DNA from: Glycine soja
Taxonomy: Eukaryota > Streptophyta > Magnoliopsida > Fabales > Fabaceae
Reading direction: 5' to 3'
DNA length: 64,000 nucleotides
Assembly: GCF_004193775.1 (NCBI RefSeq)
Contig: NC_041012.1
Span: 12,421,223 to 12,485,222 of the forward strand
The stretch's first letter is position 1; each line of letters starts with the position of its first letter. Below, one piece after another: positions 12,901 through 24,109 of the stretch. Made by a program: the position numbers and the translations under genes. Below the pieces are notes generated by a model. It had not been told where the DNA came from. It was given only the letters and a program-made list of their open reading frames with translations, and ran no database searches.

Positions 12901-15900
12901 AACACGGCGGGAGGATTATTGTGCTTATGGAACGAGAAAAGATTCAAAGTGGAGAGAAAGGTTACAGGTAGGGGATTCATTCTATTGGAAGGTGTCTGGA
13001 CTAATGAGGCACAAAAGGTTTATATAATTAACCTATATGCCCCTTGTGATGCTCAGAATAGGAGAGATCTCTGGGACTCACTCAAACAGCTCAAAAGCCT
13101 GAATCCAAATGGGCTTTGGTGTTTGCTGGGTGATTTTAATAGTGTCAGAAACCCATCAGAAAGGGTGGTTATATCCCAACTAGGGGTAGATGGCAGACAT
13201 ATCAGTCATTTCAATGAATGGATAGCGGATATGGAACTAGAAGAGCCACCATGTGTGGGGAGTAAATTCACTTGGTTTAGACCTAATGGGGCTGCAAAGA
13301 GCAGATTGGACAAATCACTTGTAACAGCTGAATGGTTTACCAAATGGCCAGCAGGTACACAATTCACCTTGAATAGAAATTTTTCTAATCATTGCCCAAT
13401 TTTACTCATTTCAAAGAATGTGGATTGGGGGCCTAAGCCATTCCGGATGCTTGACTGCTGGCTTCAAGATAAGTCTTTCAGGGATGTGGTTATCAATTGC
13501 TGGTCACAGTCAGAACCAAGAGGTTGGGGAGGATTTGTTCTCAAAGAAAAAATCAAATGTCTCAAAGAGAGGTTGAAGCTATGGAACAAGGAACAATTTG
13601 GAGTCACTTTCAAGAGGGTCCAAAACATAGAGGCGGAAATTAATAAGCTGGAAATTGAGTCAGCTGATAGAATTTTAACCCCTGAAGAATGTACGAAAAA
13701 GAAAATGCTCCAGCAGGACCTATGGACAACAGCCCAATCCCATGAATCATTAATGAGACAGAAAGCAAGGTCAAGGTGGATAAAGGAAGGAGACAGCAAC
13801 TCTCATTATTTCCACTTGCTGCTTAATTCAAATCGGAGATTCAATGTAGTAAATGGAGTGCTTATTGATGCTGCGTGGGTTGATGAACCAGCCAGAGTGA
13901 AAGAGGAAATTTACAGGTTTTTTTAACAGCGTTTTCAAGAGCCCGAGTCCATCAGACCGCAATTGAATGGTATCAGTTTTAAGAGCATTGACCAGCAACA
14001 AAATCAGTTGCTGGTAGGATGTTTTTCCGAGGAAGAAATTAAGAGGGCAGTATGGGAGTGCGGCAATGAGAAGAGTCCAGGCCCGGATGGACTTAATTTC
14101 AAGTTCATCAAGCAATTTTGGCAGCTTTTGAAACCAGATATCATCCGGTTCCTCTACGAATTTCATGCAAATGGGATCTTCCCCAAAGGAAGCAATGCCT
14201 CTTTTATTACCCTAGTTCCTAAAGTGCCAGACCCTCAAAATCTTAATGATTTCAGACCTATTTCATTAATAGGCTGTGTCTACAAGATCGTGGCCAAACT
14301 TTTAGCTAATAGACTGAAGAGAATCATGCCGGAAATCATTGATGAAAGGCAATCTGCTTTTGTAGCTGGAAGGCAGCTATTGCATAGCACAATTATTGCC
14401 AATGAAGTGGTGGAGGAAGCAAAGAGAGGCAAGAAAGCATGCTTGGTGTTTAAAGCAGATTTTGAAAGGGCTTATGACTCAGTTTCTTGGGATTTTTAAT
14501 ATACATGATGCGTAGGATGGGCTTCTGCAATAAATGGATCCAGCAGGGCTGTATCAAAACTGCCTCGGTATCCATATTGGTAAATGGTAGCTCTACTCCC
14601 CAATTTACTCCGCAAAGAGGTCTTAGACAAGGTGACCCACTAGCACCTTTGTTGTTTAACATTGTAGCGGAAGCCCTAACTGGACTCATGAGAGAAGCAA
14701 TCCACAAGAAGTTATACACTGCATTTGCTGTGGGGAAAGACAACATTCCAGTCAGCATTTTGCAATATGCTGACGACACTATTTTTTGGGGAGGCTACAC
14801 TGCAAAATATCAAGGCAATCAAAGCGATCTTGCGGAGTTTCGAACTTGCATCTGGACTTAAAATAAACTTTGCGAAGAGCCGTTTTATGGCATTTGGAAA
14901 ATCAGATCAGTGGACTAAAGAGGCAGCCGAATACTTGAATTGCAGTATTATGACCTTGCCTTTTATTTATCTGGGTATCCCTATTGGGGCAAACCCAAGG
15001 CATAGTGAGCTGTGGGATCCAGTTGTTAGAAAGTGTGAGAGAAAGTTATCTACATGGAAACAAAGATATCTATCTTTCGGGGGGAGAGTGACCCTTATAC
15101 AGTCCACCCTATCATCTATCCCAATTTATTTTCTTTCTTTTTTCAGGTTACCTAGCAAAACAGCGGCGAAACTGATCAAACTTCAGCGAAGGTTCCCATG
15201 GGGAGGAGGTTTGGATCAAAGGAAGATAGCATGGGTGAAATGGGAATCAGTTTGCTTACCAAAAGAAAAGGGAGGACTGGGTATAAAAGATGTTAGGACT
15301 TTCAACAAAGCATTACTTGGAAAATGGCGGTGGGATATGCTTCACCAAAACAGAGTTATGGGCCAGAATATTGGAGTCCAAATATGGCGGGTGGAGATAA
15401 TTTCTTGAAGGAAAAAGAGGCACTAATGAATCATTATGGTGGCAGGACTTAATGGCGGTATTTCAGGACCACCAGCTGAATAATGTTCTGCAAACTGGAT
15501 CAACATGGAAAGTGGGGAGTGGTGATAAAATCAAATTTTGGGAGGACTGCTGGTCTAGTGATGGAGTAGCATTAATGCTGAAATATCCTAGGTTGTATCA
15601 GATATCTCGCCAGCAGCACAAACTCATTCAGCACGTGGGTAGCTTTTCTGAAACAATATGGGAATGAAATTTTTCATGGAGAAGGCCTTTATTTGATAAC
15701 GAAGTCGACTCTGCTGTCGAATTTATGAGGGAGATCTCACAGGTTGTAATCCAGCAACAAGTTCCTGACTTCTGGGTGTGGAAGCATGAGCCTAATGGTC
15801 ATTACTCTACAAGGAGTGCATATAAATTGCTGCAGGGAGATATAGAGGATGAAAATCAGGATGGGGCACTTCAGGATCTATGGAAGCTAAAGATACCAGC

Positions 15901-18900
15901 TAAGGTTTCATTCTTTGCTTGGAGGCTAATTAGAGATCGTTTACCGACTAAAGCTAACCTACGAAGAAGACAAGTAGAGCTGGAAGACAGCATGTGCCCT
16001 TTCTGCAGAAATAAGGAGGAGGATGCATCCCACATATTTTTTGACTGCAACACAACACAACCTTTGTGGTGGGAATCCCAATCATGGGTTCGAACCTTGG
16101 GGGTGCACCCTATAATTCCAAGACAACACTTTATGCAGCATGTCAATGGGAGGCCTGGATCAAAGAGGTACAATAGATGGAAGAGCTGGTGGATAGCCCT
16201 GACTTGGTCGATTTGGCAGCAAAGGAATAAGGTCATCTTCCTGAATGAACCATTCAATGGAGCCAAGCTGCTGGAGGATGCAGTGTTTCTGCTTTGGACA
16301 TGGCTCAGAGCTATGGAGAAAGATTTTTCTATACACTTTAACCAGTGGTCTAGCAACCTAATAGATGGTTTCTGTAATTAGGATGGCAAACCAGCTGAGG
16401 GTTATGTACATGTACCTACTGTTGATTACTCTGGATCCTATCAGCTTGTAGCCAGCCTGATCATTGAATCCAGTAGTATATCTAGAACTATACTGTATCT
16501 TTAGTACCTCTGGTACTTCTATTTATATATAACTACTTTTGCTGACAAAAAAAAAAATCATATTTGCCATGACCCCCACCACGGCCATGGCTGCTTCGAG
16601 ATAAGTTCTGACCACCACCTCTCTACCTGGAGTGTAGTGATTAGCACTACTGTAAGCATCACTATTATTGTTAGCACCATTAGAAGCATGAGTTAGATGC
16701 GCCTGAGAATCAGAATTGTTCCCAGCACCAAGCAATTGGGAAACTAGAATTGGGGGTGGAATTAGGGTTACCCTCAGCAATATTGACAGTGCCTAGATAT
16801 TGCTTATGAATTTTGTCAATTCGTGATTCATGAGCAAGGAGTAATGATTCACCATCATCAAGTTATAGACAAAAGTCACTGGATTCATATTCCGTTGGCA
16901 AACCTTCAAGGATAATATCAACATGTTCACTTTGTGAAACAGAATCTCCGATAGAGATGAGTGAATCGACCAATGTCTGAATGTGGAGAAGATAATCAGT
17001 AATCTTATGATTATCGAGAGAGATATTGCGAAGCTCCATTCGAAGTTGAAACTTCTTCACACGAGCAATCGAATGGAAATGCGAGTGAAGCTTCTCCCAA
17101 AGATGCTTCGCAGTGTTGCACCCAACGAGACAAGGTAGAACAGCTCCAGAAGTTGTCGATTGTAGCAATGAAAGCAGAAGTTGATCCTGATTTTCCCAAC
17201 TGAGATACTCTGATGAGATTATGCCACCATCCCGATTAGCAATCGTCGCAAACTTTGATGAGAAGTAAATGGAGTAAACCGTGGCCTTTGATGACAGGTT
17301 GCACTTGACTGCACAATAGAAGGTAATCGGAGTTCGTGAACTTCTTAGAAATGGAGTGTAAGAATGAAACTGGAGGAGAAGGATCCACCACTGGTGATGG
17401 CGGAGGAGGAGGAGGTGGCAAACCACCAGAAGAATTATCGTGTGCGGAAGCCATGAAAAAATAACAAGCTTAGGATCAACCTAGCTCTGTGATACCATAA
17501 AATATTTAAAGAGAAGAGAGAAATTGTAAGAGATTTGTTATTGTGGAAATTCAACCCAACTGAAAACTGATTACAATTCAGTACAAATAGTAGTTACACA
17601 ACTGTAACTGTCAACTAACCTGAGTTAGTGACAGCTGTAATATGGCTGTCCTAACTAACAGACTAACTACTAACTGTCTAACTACTATGGTTAGACTTAC
17701 AGCTTCAGCTAAAAAGAAATATTACAAGTATACTCCTATAAAAGCATGTGAATTAATCTGAATCTTGATTAAGAATAACCGAATAGTTTTTAGCACATGC
17801 TGATACTCTCTTGTATGTTTTGTACTGTCCCTGCCATGTATAAATAGGTTTTCTAAACTGATGTTTTCTGAAGCAGTAAATTCCCACTTTTAACTGTCTG
17901 CTTTACCCAATGTAATAAGGTTTTAGCGCTACTTTTAACTGAAGCAATAAATTCCCACTTTTAACTGTCTGCTTTCAATTTGTTTGGGCCGTAGTTACCA
18001 GGTTCACAATATTCTTTAGTACATGGTATGGGTTTGTGGCATGCCACCTTACAAAGTATTGGTACATAAGGGGTATACATAGTCTGTAGCTATTTGAATT
18101 TTTTTTATCTTGTTAAAAATTATAAATTACATATATAATGTGTTACTACAAATGTTAATTTAATTCTGCTGGCCTTTAATATTATTAAAAAAATTTAAAT
18201 TAAAAAGTAATTCTTATGAATTGTTCAAGTAATTATTATTTACTGAATTGAATTTAAAATGGTTCATTTGTAATAGTTTTTTTAAATTTTGTTATCTATT
18301 TTTAATAAAAATATGTTAACAATAGAATTTTTTTATCACAAGTTAATCAATGGATTTTTTTATCCGTAGAAATCAAAGATAAGTATCGGGGGGTTTACAA
18401 CAACTTACCTGCTCAACCAACTGAGTTAGATTCCCTCAGTAGTTAATCAATGGATTGATTCATTTAAGTTAAATTATTTGTATAGGTAATTTTATCATTT
18501 TAAAAATTAAAATCTTAATTATATATGTAAATGTAACACTTATCAAGAAAAGTGCTGCACAGCTGTACAACACCATTCCTCAACTATATCTCCTCGGTTA
18601 AAAAAAAAAATCATTTCAGCTTCCATTTCCCATCTTTTCTTTTCCTTTGCCTAGCCACTGTCCTGCCTGGGGGTGTTCACAAGTGCAGTCAAATCTGTGA
18701 CCCAACCTGACCCAATTAAAGTGGGTTCGGTTTGTTAAGTGTTTGGATTGACTCTGACCCAATTCAATTAAGACTTGATCATATATTGGTTAGGTAATGA
18801 GTTCTATTTTTTAATCTGACCCGATCCATACCATATAATTAAATTTATTATTATATATAAATTAATTATTAAATGCAAAACACATTAATTTTTAGCTCAC

Positions 18901-21900
18901 AGCTTATTAAATTAAACCACCCATGATTTTTTTTCTTTTTAAGTTTTTTCTTTATCCCTGTCTTTGATTTTGTTTATTTTTCTCATGCTAACAATACTTT
19001 ATTTCAATCTAAAATAAAAATATCGTATTAGCATTGAAATCATTACTTTTATCAGTTAAATATTGCCACACTTTGGTCTCTTTTGAGTATATTTAGTCAT
19101 TATATATTTACAAAAATTTAGGCATAAACAAATTATTATTCTTAAAAGTTTAATTTTACAAAATAAAAAATATTTTTTAAAAATTCAGACCCGTTTAACC
19201 CAATCCAACCCCCTGTTTATGACCGGGTGGGATTGGGTCAGTTATGTAACAAATTTTGCCCTGACCCAACCCAACCCATAAAAATTTGATCGGGTTGTTG
19301 TAACGGGTTTAGCCAAACCCGACTTGCGAACAACCCTAGCCCTGCCTTACACCTTCTCCTATTACTCTGCTCACAATCTTCCCATTCGTAAATCACTGAT
19401 TCACAATCCTTTCCACTGCACAACAGATTCAACCATGAGTTTGGGTGTCCCCGTTTGTAAACAAACTGTGAATTGGTATGCACGAACCAATTCGCAGTTC
19501 TGTACTAGTTTGAGCGAATCATGATTCTATTGTTTGGGCCTTATTATAAGTTTATAACTAATTTCCTTCCTGATTTAACATCCAATACTGCTGGTTGGTG
19601 CTGTTAGTAGGAGTCTTGATCCTCTTGTTCTGTATGTCTATTCTCTTTCAATACATTATTGACCTTAAAGGAAAAAATGAACATGGTTTAAACTTAGCAT
19701 GTTTAATTTGAAACTTGTAAAGTTTTTGTATGTCTTGTTTTCATATGTTCACACAGACAAGATTTGTGAAGTGAAACTTGTCAATACATTAGTTTCTCAT
19801 TTCATGAGGCTATGAGCTGTCCAAGTATTTAATTGGTGCTCAAGATGTAGAACACATTTAGGCTATGAGAACAAATTTCATGATGTAGAATGTAGTAAAA
19901 TAATTGTGACACAATTAGTAATCAGTGCTCAAGAATTGCTTTTGGTAAATGTGTCTTAACAATTGTGTCTATTGGGACATAGTGCTGTAAACTAAGTTTA
20001 TGCTTGATATGAATTATTGAAGTATTTCCTACTTGCCTACACCTAATTCTAACTCGTAACTATTTTTACTTTTTCCTTGTGGACTTTGAATGAATGTCCA
20101 TTATATATACATGTGATATATTGCTTAATAAAAAACATTTCACAGTAAATATATTTAAATATAATTTAGAACGCCTTCATGGAGTTGAAGTCATTTGTTT
20201 ATGGTGTTTTACACATGAACAGATGATCATATATGTTATCATGTTATGTAAAAAAAATTTACTGTTCAATTTGGAAGATGATAGTTGTGGTTGCACTTCT
20301 TCCCTGATGCCCTTTTATTTCTTGATGATATATATTTTATTCAATGTGTTTGCAGGTATATTGAACCACTTCCTGCAGGGTCATCAACTAAGTTTGAATT
20401 TGAAAACTTGCTTGTTGGTCAAGCTATTCCATCAAATTTTATCCCTGCAATTGAGAAGGGTTTCAAAGAAGCTGCCAACTCGTGAGTAAAAAATTAATCA
20501 TTGCTTAATCATGCATTCTACTTCTAATTTTTGTGATTCATCATGTAGTGTGTTGTCCTCTATCAATGTAATGATCTAGATGCTTTTTTTTTATAGTTTA
20601 TACAATTTGGTCTTGCTTGTATGATTAAACTTTTGGTATGGCAAACTCAATTTCTCTCTTCCATACAGTGGTGCCTTAATTGGACATCCAGTTGAAAATC
20701 TCCGAGTTGTCTTGATAGATGGTGCTGCCCATACTGTTGATTCCAGTGAACTTGCATTTAAGTTGGCTTCTATCTATGCTTTTAGACAGGTCCTTTTCAT
20801 TTCTGTTATCCATATTTCATTTTATAAATGACATTCCACATATAGTCCCTGTAGTCATCTATTGATTCCTTCACATAATGGTGATTGACTAATAATTCTT
20901 TGATAATTTGTGGTGCTTTTGTAACAGTGTTATGCAGCTTCCAGACCGGTTATATTAGAACCTGTTATGCTTGTTGAGCTGAAAGTACCAACAGAATTTC
21001 AGGGAGCTGTTGCTGGTGACATCAACAAGTGAGGGTTCTTTACTTTTTTAACTGGATATTCCGGAAACAGCCTCTTTGCATATGCAAGGGTAAGGCTGCG
21101 TACAATATCCCCATATCTTCGCATAGCGAAGAGCCTCTGGGCAATGGGGTACGAAGTTTTTATTGTGGTATATTTCCAGAATTCTGACAGTTTTATAACT
21201 CATGTAAAGGAGAAAAGGTGTGATTGTTGGAAATGATCAGGAAGGAGATGATTCTGTCATTACTGCTCATGTAAGTACCTAATAATCTCTTAAAAGTATT
21301 TTAGTTTTTAACTACTTTTGTAGTTCGTTATGGTTCACCTATGGAGAAACAACAAAACAGTCTTATCCCACTAGATGAGGTTAGTTACATGGATTACATG
21401 ATGCTATTAGGGTTGGTCAAAAGCTAGATTTTCAAGGGTAATTAATTATGCTATTAGGCAAGCACGCTTCAGGGAAATACGACTTTGGTTCTTGATGTGA
21501 CGCTGGAGGATCCTGTGTGAAAGCTAAATATGTCAACTAGCCTTAACACACACAAATAGCATTTTGGCTTTGAATCTGTAACTGCAAATTTTTACAATTG
21601 ATTTATTGCTAGATCTTTAAAGTACAAATGAGAGCTTCTTAGAATGTGAATTTGGGTCTAACTCAACCCCAAAAACTAGCTCATAAGATGAGGATTGTTC
21701 CCCACTTATATATTCTATTTTAGTCTTATCTTTAGTCAATGTGGGAGGTGTTTTTTTTTCAATACAACCCCTCATACCCCAGTATTTTTTGGGCCTGGTG
21801 TGTAGATAATATGTTGGGTGATCCATTTGATGGATCTAGGATAGACTCTGATATCATGTTTTAGTGCAATATGGGGGTTAATGGGGATTATAACTTGCTT

Positions 21901-22323
21901 GTAAAATTGTTATTTCGGATGATTGGAAATCTCCTGTGCAATGATTATTTACTGGTTTTATTTGGTCTAATCATGTTGAAATATTAATGTATTGCATGAA
22001 CGGTGAACCTATAGCTATAACCTGTCCTTTTGTCATTGCTAAATAGGTTGCTGTTATTAATTATTTCAGGTCCCTCTTAACAATATGTTTGGATACTCTA
22101 CAGCTCTTCGTTCAATGACACAGGTAAGTATCATGCCACTCGAGAATAATTCGTGTTTTGCTGTTAATTTTTTTGTTTGGTTTTTAATTTCGTGGTTGTT
22201 CTCTAATAACTGCAACAGGGCAAAGGTGAATTCACAATGGAATACAAGGAACATTCACCAGTTTCTCATGATGTACAGACGCAACTGATAAACACGTACA
22301 AGGGAAATAAGGAAGGTGAATAA
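3990..22323 (+). CDS. mEFG: Mitochondrial elongation factor G, last 16 exons
   Basis: Mitochondrial-type EF-G drives GTP-dependent tRNA-mRNA translocation on the organelle ribosome. Exons: 3990-4061, 5535-5630, 6385-6473, 6612-6678, 7416-7454, 7745-7805, 8828-8937, 9031-9105, 9189-9257, 9359-9480, 20356-20481, 20669-20789, 20928-21028, 21210-21270, 22070-22123, 22219-22323. All introns begin GT, end AG and keep phase; the sum is 1368 nt, 455 codons plus stop. The first exon starts [12 protein letters not shown] at the end of the G domain. Next come domain II ([16 protein letters not shown]), domain III ([20 protein letters not shown]), domain IV ([37 protein letters not shown]) and domain V ([34 protein letters not shown]). 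Plant homologues are about 750 residues, so about 300 N-terminal residues (transit peptide, P-loop, switches) lie upstream of the window or are absent. No disabling change is seen. Intron 10 spans 10.9 kb because of transposon insertions. Confidence 0.95.
4155..4370 (+). repeat. 110-bp tandem duplication in an EF-G intron
   Basis: Two head-to-tail copies (4155-4264 and 4265-4370) begin CTACTTTCTTTATTCCTCCC and end TGTCTTTCCAAT. They differ at only a few positions, mainly the length of a T run and GATGCTGC versus GATGCAGC, so the duplication is recent. It lies in the intron between exons 3990-4061 and 5535-5630. Confidence 0.9.
4388..4665. mobile_element. Legume-type AGCTTAT-rich MITE
   Basis: The block carries the hallmark phrases of a very common legume MITE: an AAGTGCTTAT-rich left part, CATAAGCTATTCTGGAGAGC, GACATATCAAAAGC, CTCCCAAACACTTACAC, and a right end complementary to the start (TTTGGA... 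versus ...CTTTCAAATG). No open frame. It sits in an EF-G intron. The exact boundaries are uncertain by about 10 bp. Confidence 0.6.
4904..4941. repeat. Perfect 15-bp hairpin
   Basis: AATCAGTAATTGATT (4904-4918) and its exact reverse complement (4927-4941) are separated by the 8-base loop ACAAGATC. It lies in the intron before exon 5535-5630. It may be a small foldback relic; no precursor-RNA function is implied. Confidence 0.85.
7500..7590 (+). repeat. Short tandem duplication with T-run
   Basis: A poly-T run followed by AAAAGGGAGTAAGAG occurs twice, about 50 bp apart (starts near 7510 and 7552), in the intron after exon 7416-7454. It looks like slippage-type duplication. Confidence 0.7.
9985..10310 (-). 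pseudogene. Copia gag relic, 3' half (zinc knuckle)
   Basis: Reading the minus strand and joining across the LINE at the 14-bp duplication, the frame runs through [17 protein letters not shown] and then [20 protein letters not shown], followed by a Ser/Pro/Gln/Asn-rich tail. This is a CCHC knuckle whose first cysteine is replaced by tyrosine. The 5' part of the gene is at 16573-17452. The frame fades at about 9985, and no protease, integrase or RT follows, so the element was truncated. Confidence 0.8.
10297..10310 (+). repeat. LINE target-site duplication, left copy
   Basis: CATATTTGCCATGA is repeated exactly at 16559-16572, directly after the LINE poly-A tail. A 14-bp target-site duplication is typical of target-primed reverse transcription. 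Confidence 0.9.
10444..12712 (+). pseudogene. LINE ORF1 (RNA-binding protein), broken
   Basis: ORF1 of plant L1 elements binds the element RNA as a ribonucleoprotein partner of ORF2. The likely start is ATG 10444, which gives an Arg/Glu-rich leader. An in-frame TAG at 10540 interrupts it. After the stop an RRM-like domain is clear ([13 protein letters not shown], then [10 protein letters not shown], then [15 protein letters not shown]) at about 10640-10890. The frame is open to TAG 11542-11544, has another TAG near 11713, and shifts frame so that its tail is read at 12098-12712, ending GNRNDVS. The final TGA overlaps the ORF2 ATG. No CCHC finger was found. Confidence 0.8.
12709..16381 (+). 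pseudogene. LINE ORF2 (endonuclease, reverse transcriptase, zf-RVT), broken
   Basis: ORF2 nicks the target and reverse-transcribes the element. The start [12 protein letters not shown] opens an exonuclease-endonuclease-phosphatase domain with the ordered motifs [39 protein letters not shown] and SNHCPILL (12709-13410). The RT follows: [62 protein letters not shown], and YADD at about 14766. Near the C-terminus is a zf-RVT finger ([18 protein letters not shown]). Breaks: TAA 13924-13926, frame changes near 14490, 14790-14860 and 15410-15450, and TGA at about 15665. A complete L1 ORF2 would be about 1220 residues, so almost all of it is present in pieces. Confidence 0.92.
16573..17452 (-). pseudogene. 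Copia gag relic, 5' half
   Basis: The minus strand starts [11 protein letters not shown] with a poly-proline run (17452), then shifts frame into a UBN2/gag-like domain: [70 protein letters not shown] (to about 16880). A low-complexity Asn/Ser region follows, and the LINE cuts the frame. The zinc knuckle continues at 9985-10310. At least one frameshift and stop (TAG near 16865) make it a pseudogene. No pol genes follow. Confidence 0.85.
17484..17497 (-). promoter_or_regulatory. Primer-binding site of the copia relic
   Basis: On the minus strand TGGTATCACAGAGC closely matches the initiator-tRNA-Met primer-binding consensus TGGTATCAGAGC of plant copia elements, with two extra bases. It lies 32 bp before the gag ATG and supports the LTR being at 17498 and above. 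Confidence 0.75.
17498..17730 (-). mobile_element. Probable 5' LTR of the copia gag relic
   Basis: The sequence directly upstream (minus sense) of the primer-binding site should be the 5' LTR. A plausible minus-strand start TGTAATATTT lies near 17727, giving an LTR of about 230 bp. No matching 3' LTR was found near 9985, so the start is a guess. Confidence 0.35.
17870..17974 (+). repeat. Direct repeat, two copies 71 bp apart
   Basis: A 34-bp phrase beginning GAAGCAGTAAATTCCCAC and ending CTGTCTGCTT occurs at 17870-17904 and, with one substitution, at 17941-17974, in the EF-G intron. No further copies were seen. Confidence 0.85.
18668..19338. mobile_element. hAT-type MITE in the EF-G intron
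   Basis: A 671-bp element starting TGGGGGTGTTCACAAGTG and ending CTTGCGAACAACCCTA, with imperfect inverted termini. It is flanked by near-identical 8-bp repeats (GTCCTGCC at 18660-18667, GCCCTGCC at 19339-19346). ACCCAACCTGACCC-type blocks lie inside both ends, as in the element at 398-1238. No transposase. Confidence 0.68.
21062..21165 (+). mobile_element. Au-type SINE fragment (tentative)
   Basis: The block CGGAAACAGCCTCT ... GGGTAAGGCTGCGTACAATA ... GAGCCTCTGGGCAATGGGGTACG matches the conserved body of plant Au SINEs (the GGTAAGGCTGCGTACA phrase and a terminal GGGTACG). It lies in the intron between exons 20928-21028 and 21210-21270. The tRNA-related head is not visible and no target duplication was found. 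Confidence 0.55.
21620..21860 (-). repeat. Third copy of the 1455-1935 repeat family, inverted
   Basis: The minus strand carries GGGTTGAGTTAGACCCAAAT and CTCCCACATTGACTAAAGAT, matching in diverged form the 1455-1935 repeat. The plus strand adds ACTCTGATATCATG nearby. It lies in the last long EF-G intron (21271-22069). Confidence 0.5.
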
Positions 22324-22470
22324 TCATCAGCTTTTGTCGAAGTACATGATCAAAAAAATTATGACAATCACTTTCTTAAAGAAAAAAAGTTGTGACAATA
22401 ATATAGGATATAGGTTCGATTCATTTTATTAGGCCTACCAATTTTGGAAAGCAAATAAAAGTTGCTGTAA
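22324..22470 (+). other. EF-G 3' untranslated region with possible poly-A signal
   Basis: The sequence downstream of the TAA at 22321-22323 is AT-rich. An AATAAA lies at 22454-22459, a reasonable distance for the polyadenylation signal, though plants tolerate variants and the true end is unknown. Confidence 0.45.
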
Positions 22471-24060
22471 TTGTGAATTGTGATAATATGGTTTACGGAT
22501 AATTTATTTAGGTCGGGTAGTTAAATGGTTCTGGGTCCCAAGTGTAAGTTACACATGCTCGTACTTGTCGATGAAGATGATTCTTAGATTGGTGATTAAG
22601 AGCTCTTCGGTATGTAATTTTATGTTCATTACGGTACCTGCTACGTGTCTTTTATGAAATTTATGATTATTATAAATTATTTTTCTACAGTTTATATGTT
22701 TTTCTCACTCTTTTAAACAAGCAGAGGGAAATTTCATTTCAGTCTTCTATTCATTCACTTTAAATGTTTTTTCTTATATTTCATCTCATTGCGTTAGCTT
22801 GTATATTAGAAACGGACCATTATTAGACAATTGTTAAACACTTAAACATACATTCGTTAGGGGTGTTTGTTACACGGATTATTTTTTGTCTCAGGATTTT
22901 TTTTTGTAAATATAATGAAATTGTGTTAGATTAATTATTAAAATTAGTAGGAATTATTTTTTATATTTACAGGAATGATTAAAATATGTTTTAGTTAAGT
23001 TATTTTTTTCTTGAGAATATATGTTATAATTATTAAAATATTTTTATGAATGAAACTGATAGTAAATTAAATTGTGGAAATATTAATTGGAAAAAAAAAT
23101 GAAATTTACGGGATTGAAAAAAATTTAAGCACGTACCTTGAAGGAACTTTTGAGAGAGTAGTGGGATAGTGGTTATGGGATTTTTACTTGTGAAGAGGTA
23201 TTTATATCTCATGGAAATAACTTTTCTGCAGAAATATTGATAGAATGTGAACTTATATCTTTTTCAAGAATAGAATATATTTAGTATTTATTTTTTTATG
23301 ACATCATAACAAACGTGAGATAATTTTGTTTGGTCTTATATTTTTTAGAATAATTAAATAATTCGTGAAACAAACATGTATTTTGAAAAGGATTTTTCCC
23401 TCATGCCTCTTGAATTTCACTCCAAAAAATTTAATTTTCTTAATACAAAAAAGGTTAATTATGTTTTTTTTCCTAAATTTGAGTTTTCAATTTTAGTCCC
23501 TATACAAAAAATTGACTCGTTTCAGTTGCTAATCTTTTATTCTGTTAATAGTTTTGGTCCATGCCGTTAAATCACACTCCTAAATAATGACTTGATGATC
23601 ATTTTATTACTATTTAATTACATTTTACGGCAGTTAGTTTCTGGCAGTTACAAACTGTCAGAAAATGCTTGAGTAAAGTTTCATATATTAAAATTAAACC
23701 ACTTTCTGGCACTGTAAAATCAACATAAACAACACTCCTCGATCAAAAACCAATCGAATCAAAGTCAAATGCAAGATTCCCGAAATTCACTTCCATTCTT
23801 CACTGGTTAGCATTGGCTGCATTGCAAAGTATATATTTAGACAAACTACGAAGCAAGCAGGGAAGAAAGATAGAATCTCTGAAACATAAAATTATCTAAA
23901 ACGAAATCTATTCCTTATTTTTTGAACAACACTCACAACAAAAATACGAAATAGAAAACGTGTGTGTGCCTATGAGTGGATTTGATGAGGGGAAGGGCGG
24001 GGAGCATCAACCAATAGAGAAACCAAAATCGAAACTCAAATAAGGTACTGTTTTTTTTTA
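22471..24060. other. AT-rich intergenic region with a possible MITE
   Basis: No gene seen. GTGTTTGTTACACGGATTATT at 22863-22883 is nearly complementary to the segment ending 23375 (reverse complement GTTTGTTTCACGAATTATT), suggesting a foldback element of about 510 bp without a clear target duplication. At 23490-23700 is a legume-style interspersed repeat with the phrase TTTTAGTCCCTATAC. Confidence 0.4.
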
Positions 24061-24109
24061 CGCATAAAGTGGTGTCGGCGCGGAAGTCATCGATGGTGAG
24101 CTTGGAAAG

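Larger units (their letters stand above)
10311..16558 (+). mobile_element. Full-length plant L1-type LINE, inactive
   Basis: About 6.25 kb with a 14-bp target duplication (10297-10310 and 16559-16572), a 5' leader ending in a GA-rich tract, ORF1 with an RNA-recognition motif, ORF2 with endonuclease, reverse transcriptase and a zf-RVT finger, and an A-run tail at about 16547-16557. It lies in the sense direction of the EF-G gene and interrupts the copia gag relic. ORF1 and ORF2 both carry stops and frameshifts, so it cannot act autonomously now. Both ends appear present, so it was not 5'-truncated. Confidence 0.92.
9481..20355 (+). other. Giant EF-G intron loaded with transposons
   Basis: The donor GTCAGT follows codon fragment GG at 9480. 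The acceptor TTTGCAG ends at 20355, and the junction restores RVIGYIEP. The other introns visible in the window are well under 2 kb. The extra length is explained by a copia gag relic (9985-10310 and 16573-17452, with its LTR region to about 17730), a 6.25-kb LINE (10311-16558) and a hAT MITE (18668-19338). The segments 9481-9984, 17731-18667 and 19347-20355 show no coding or terminal repeats beyond those listed. Confidence 0.93.

Noticed and set aside
13464..14779. Minus-strand frames of about 110 codons opposite the LINE endonuclease and RT
   Set aside because: Antisense shadows of ORF2; composition follows the sense codons.
15871..16356. 161-codon minus-strand frame
   Set aside because: Antisense of the zf-RVT region of LINE ORF2; no known domain.
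22863..23375. Foldback element of about 510 bp
   Set aside because: Termini match only partly and no target duplication was found; kept only as a note in the intergenic entry.
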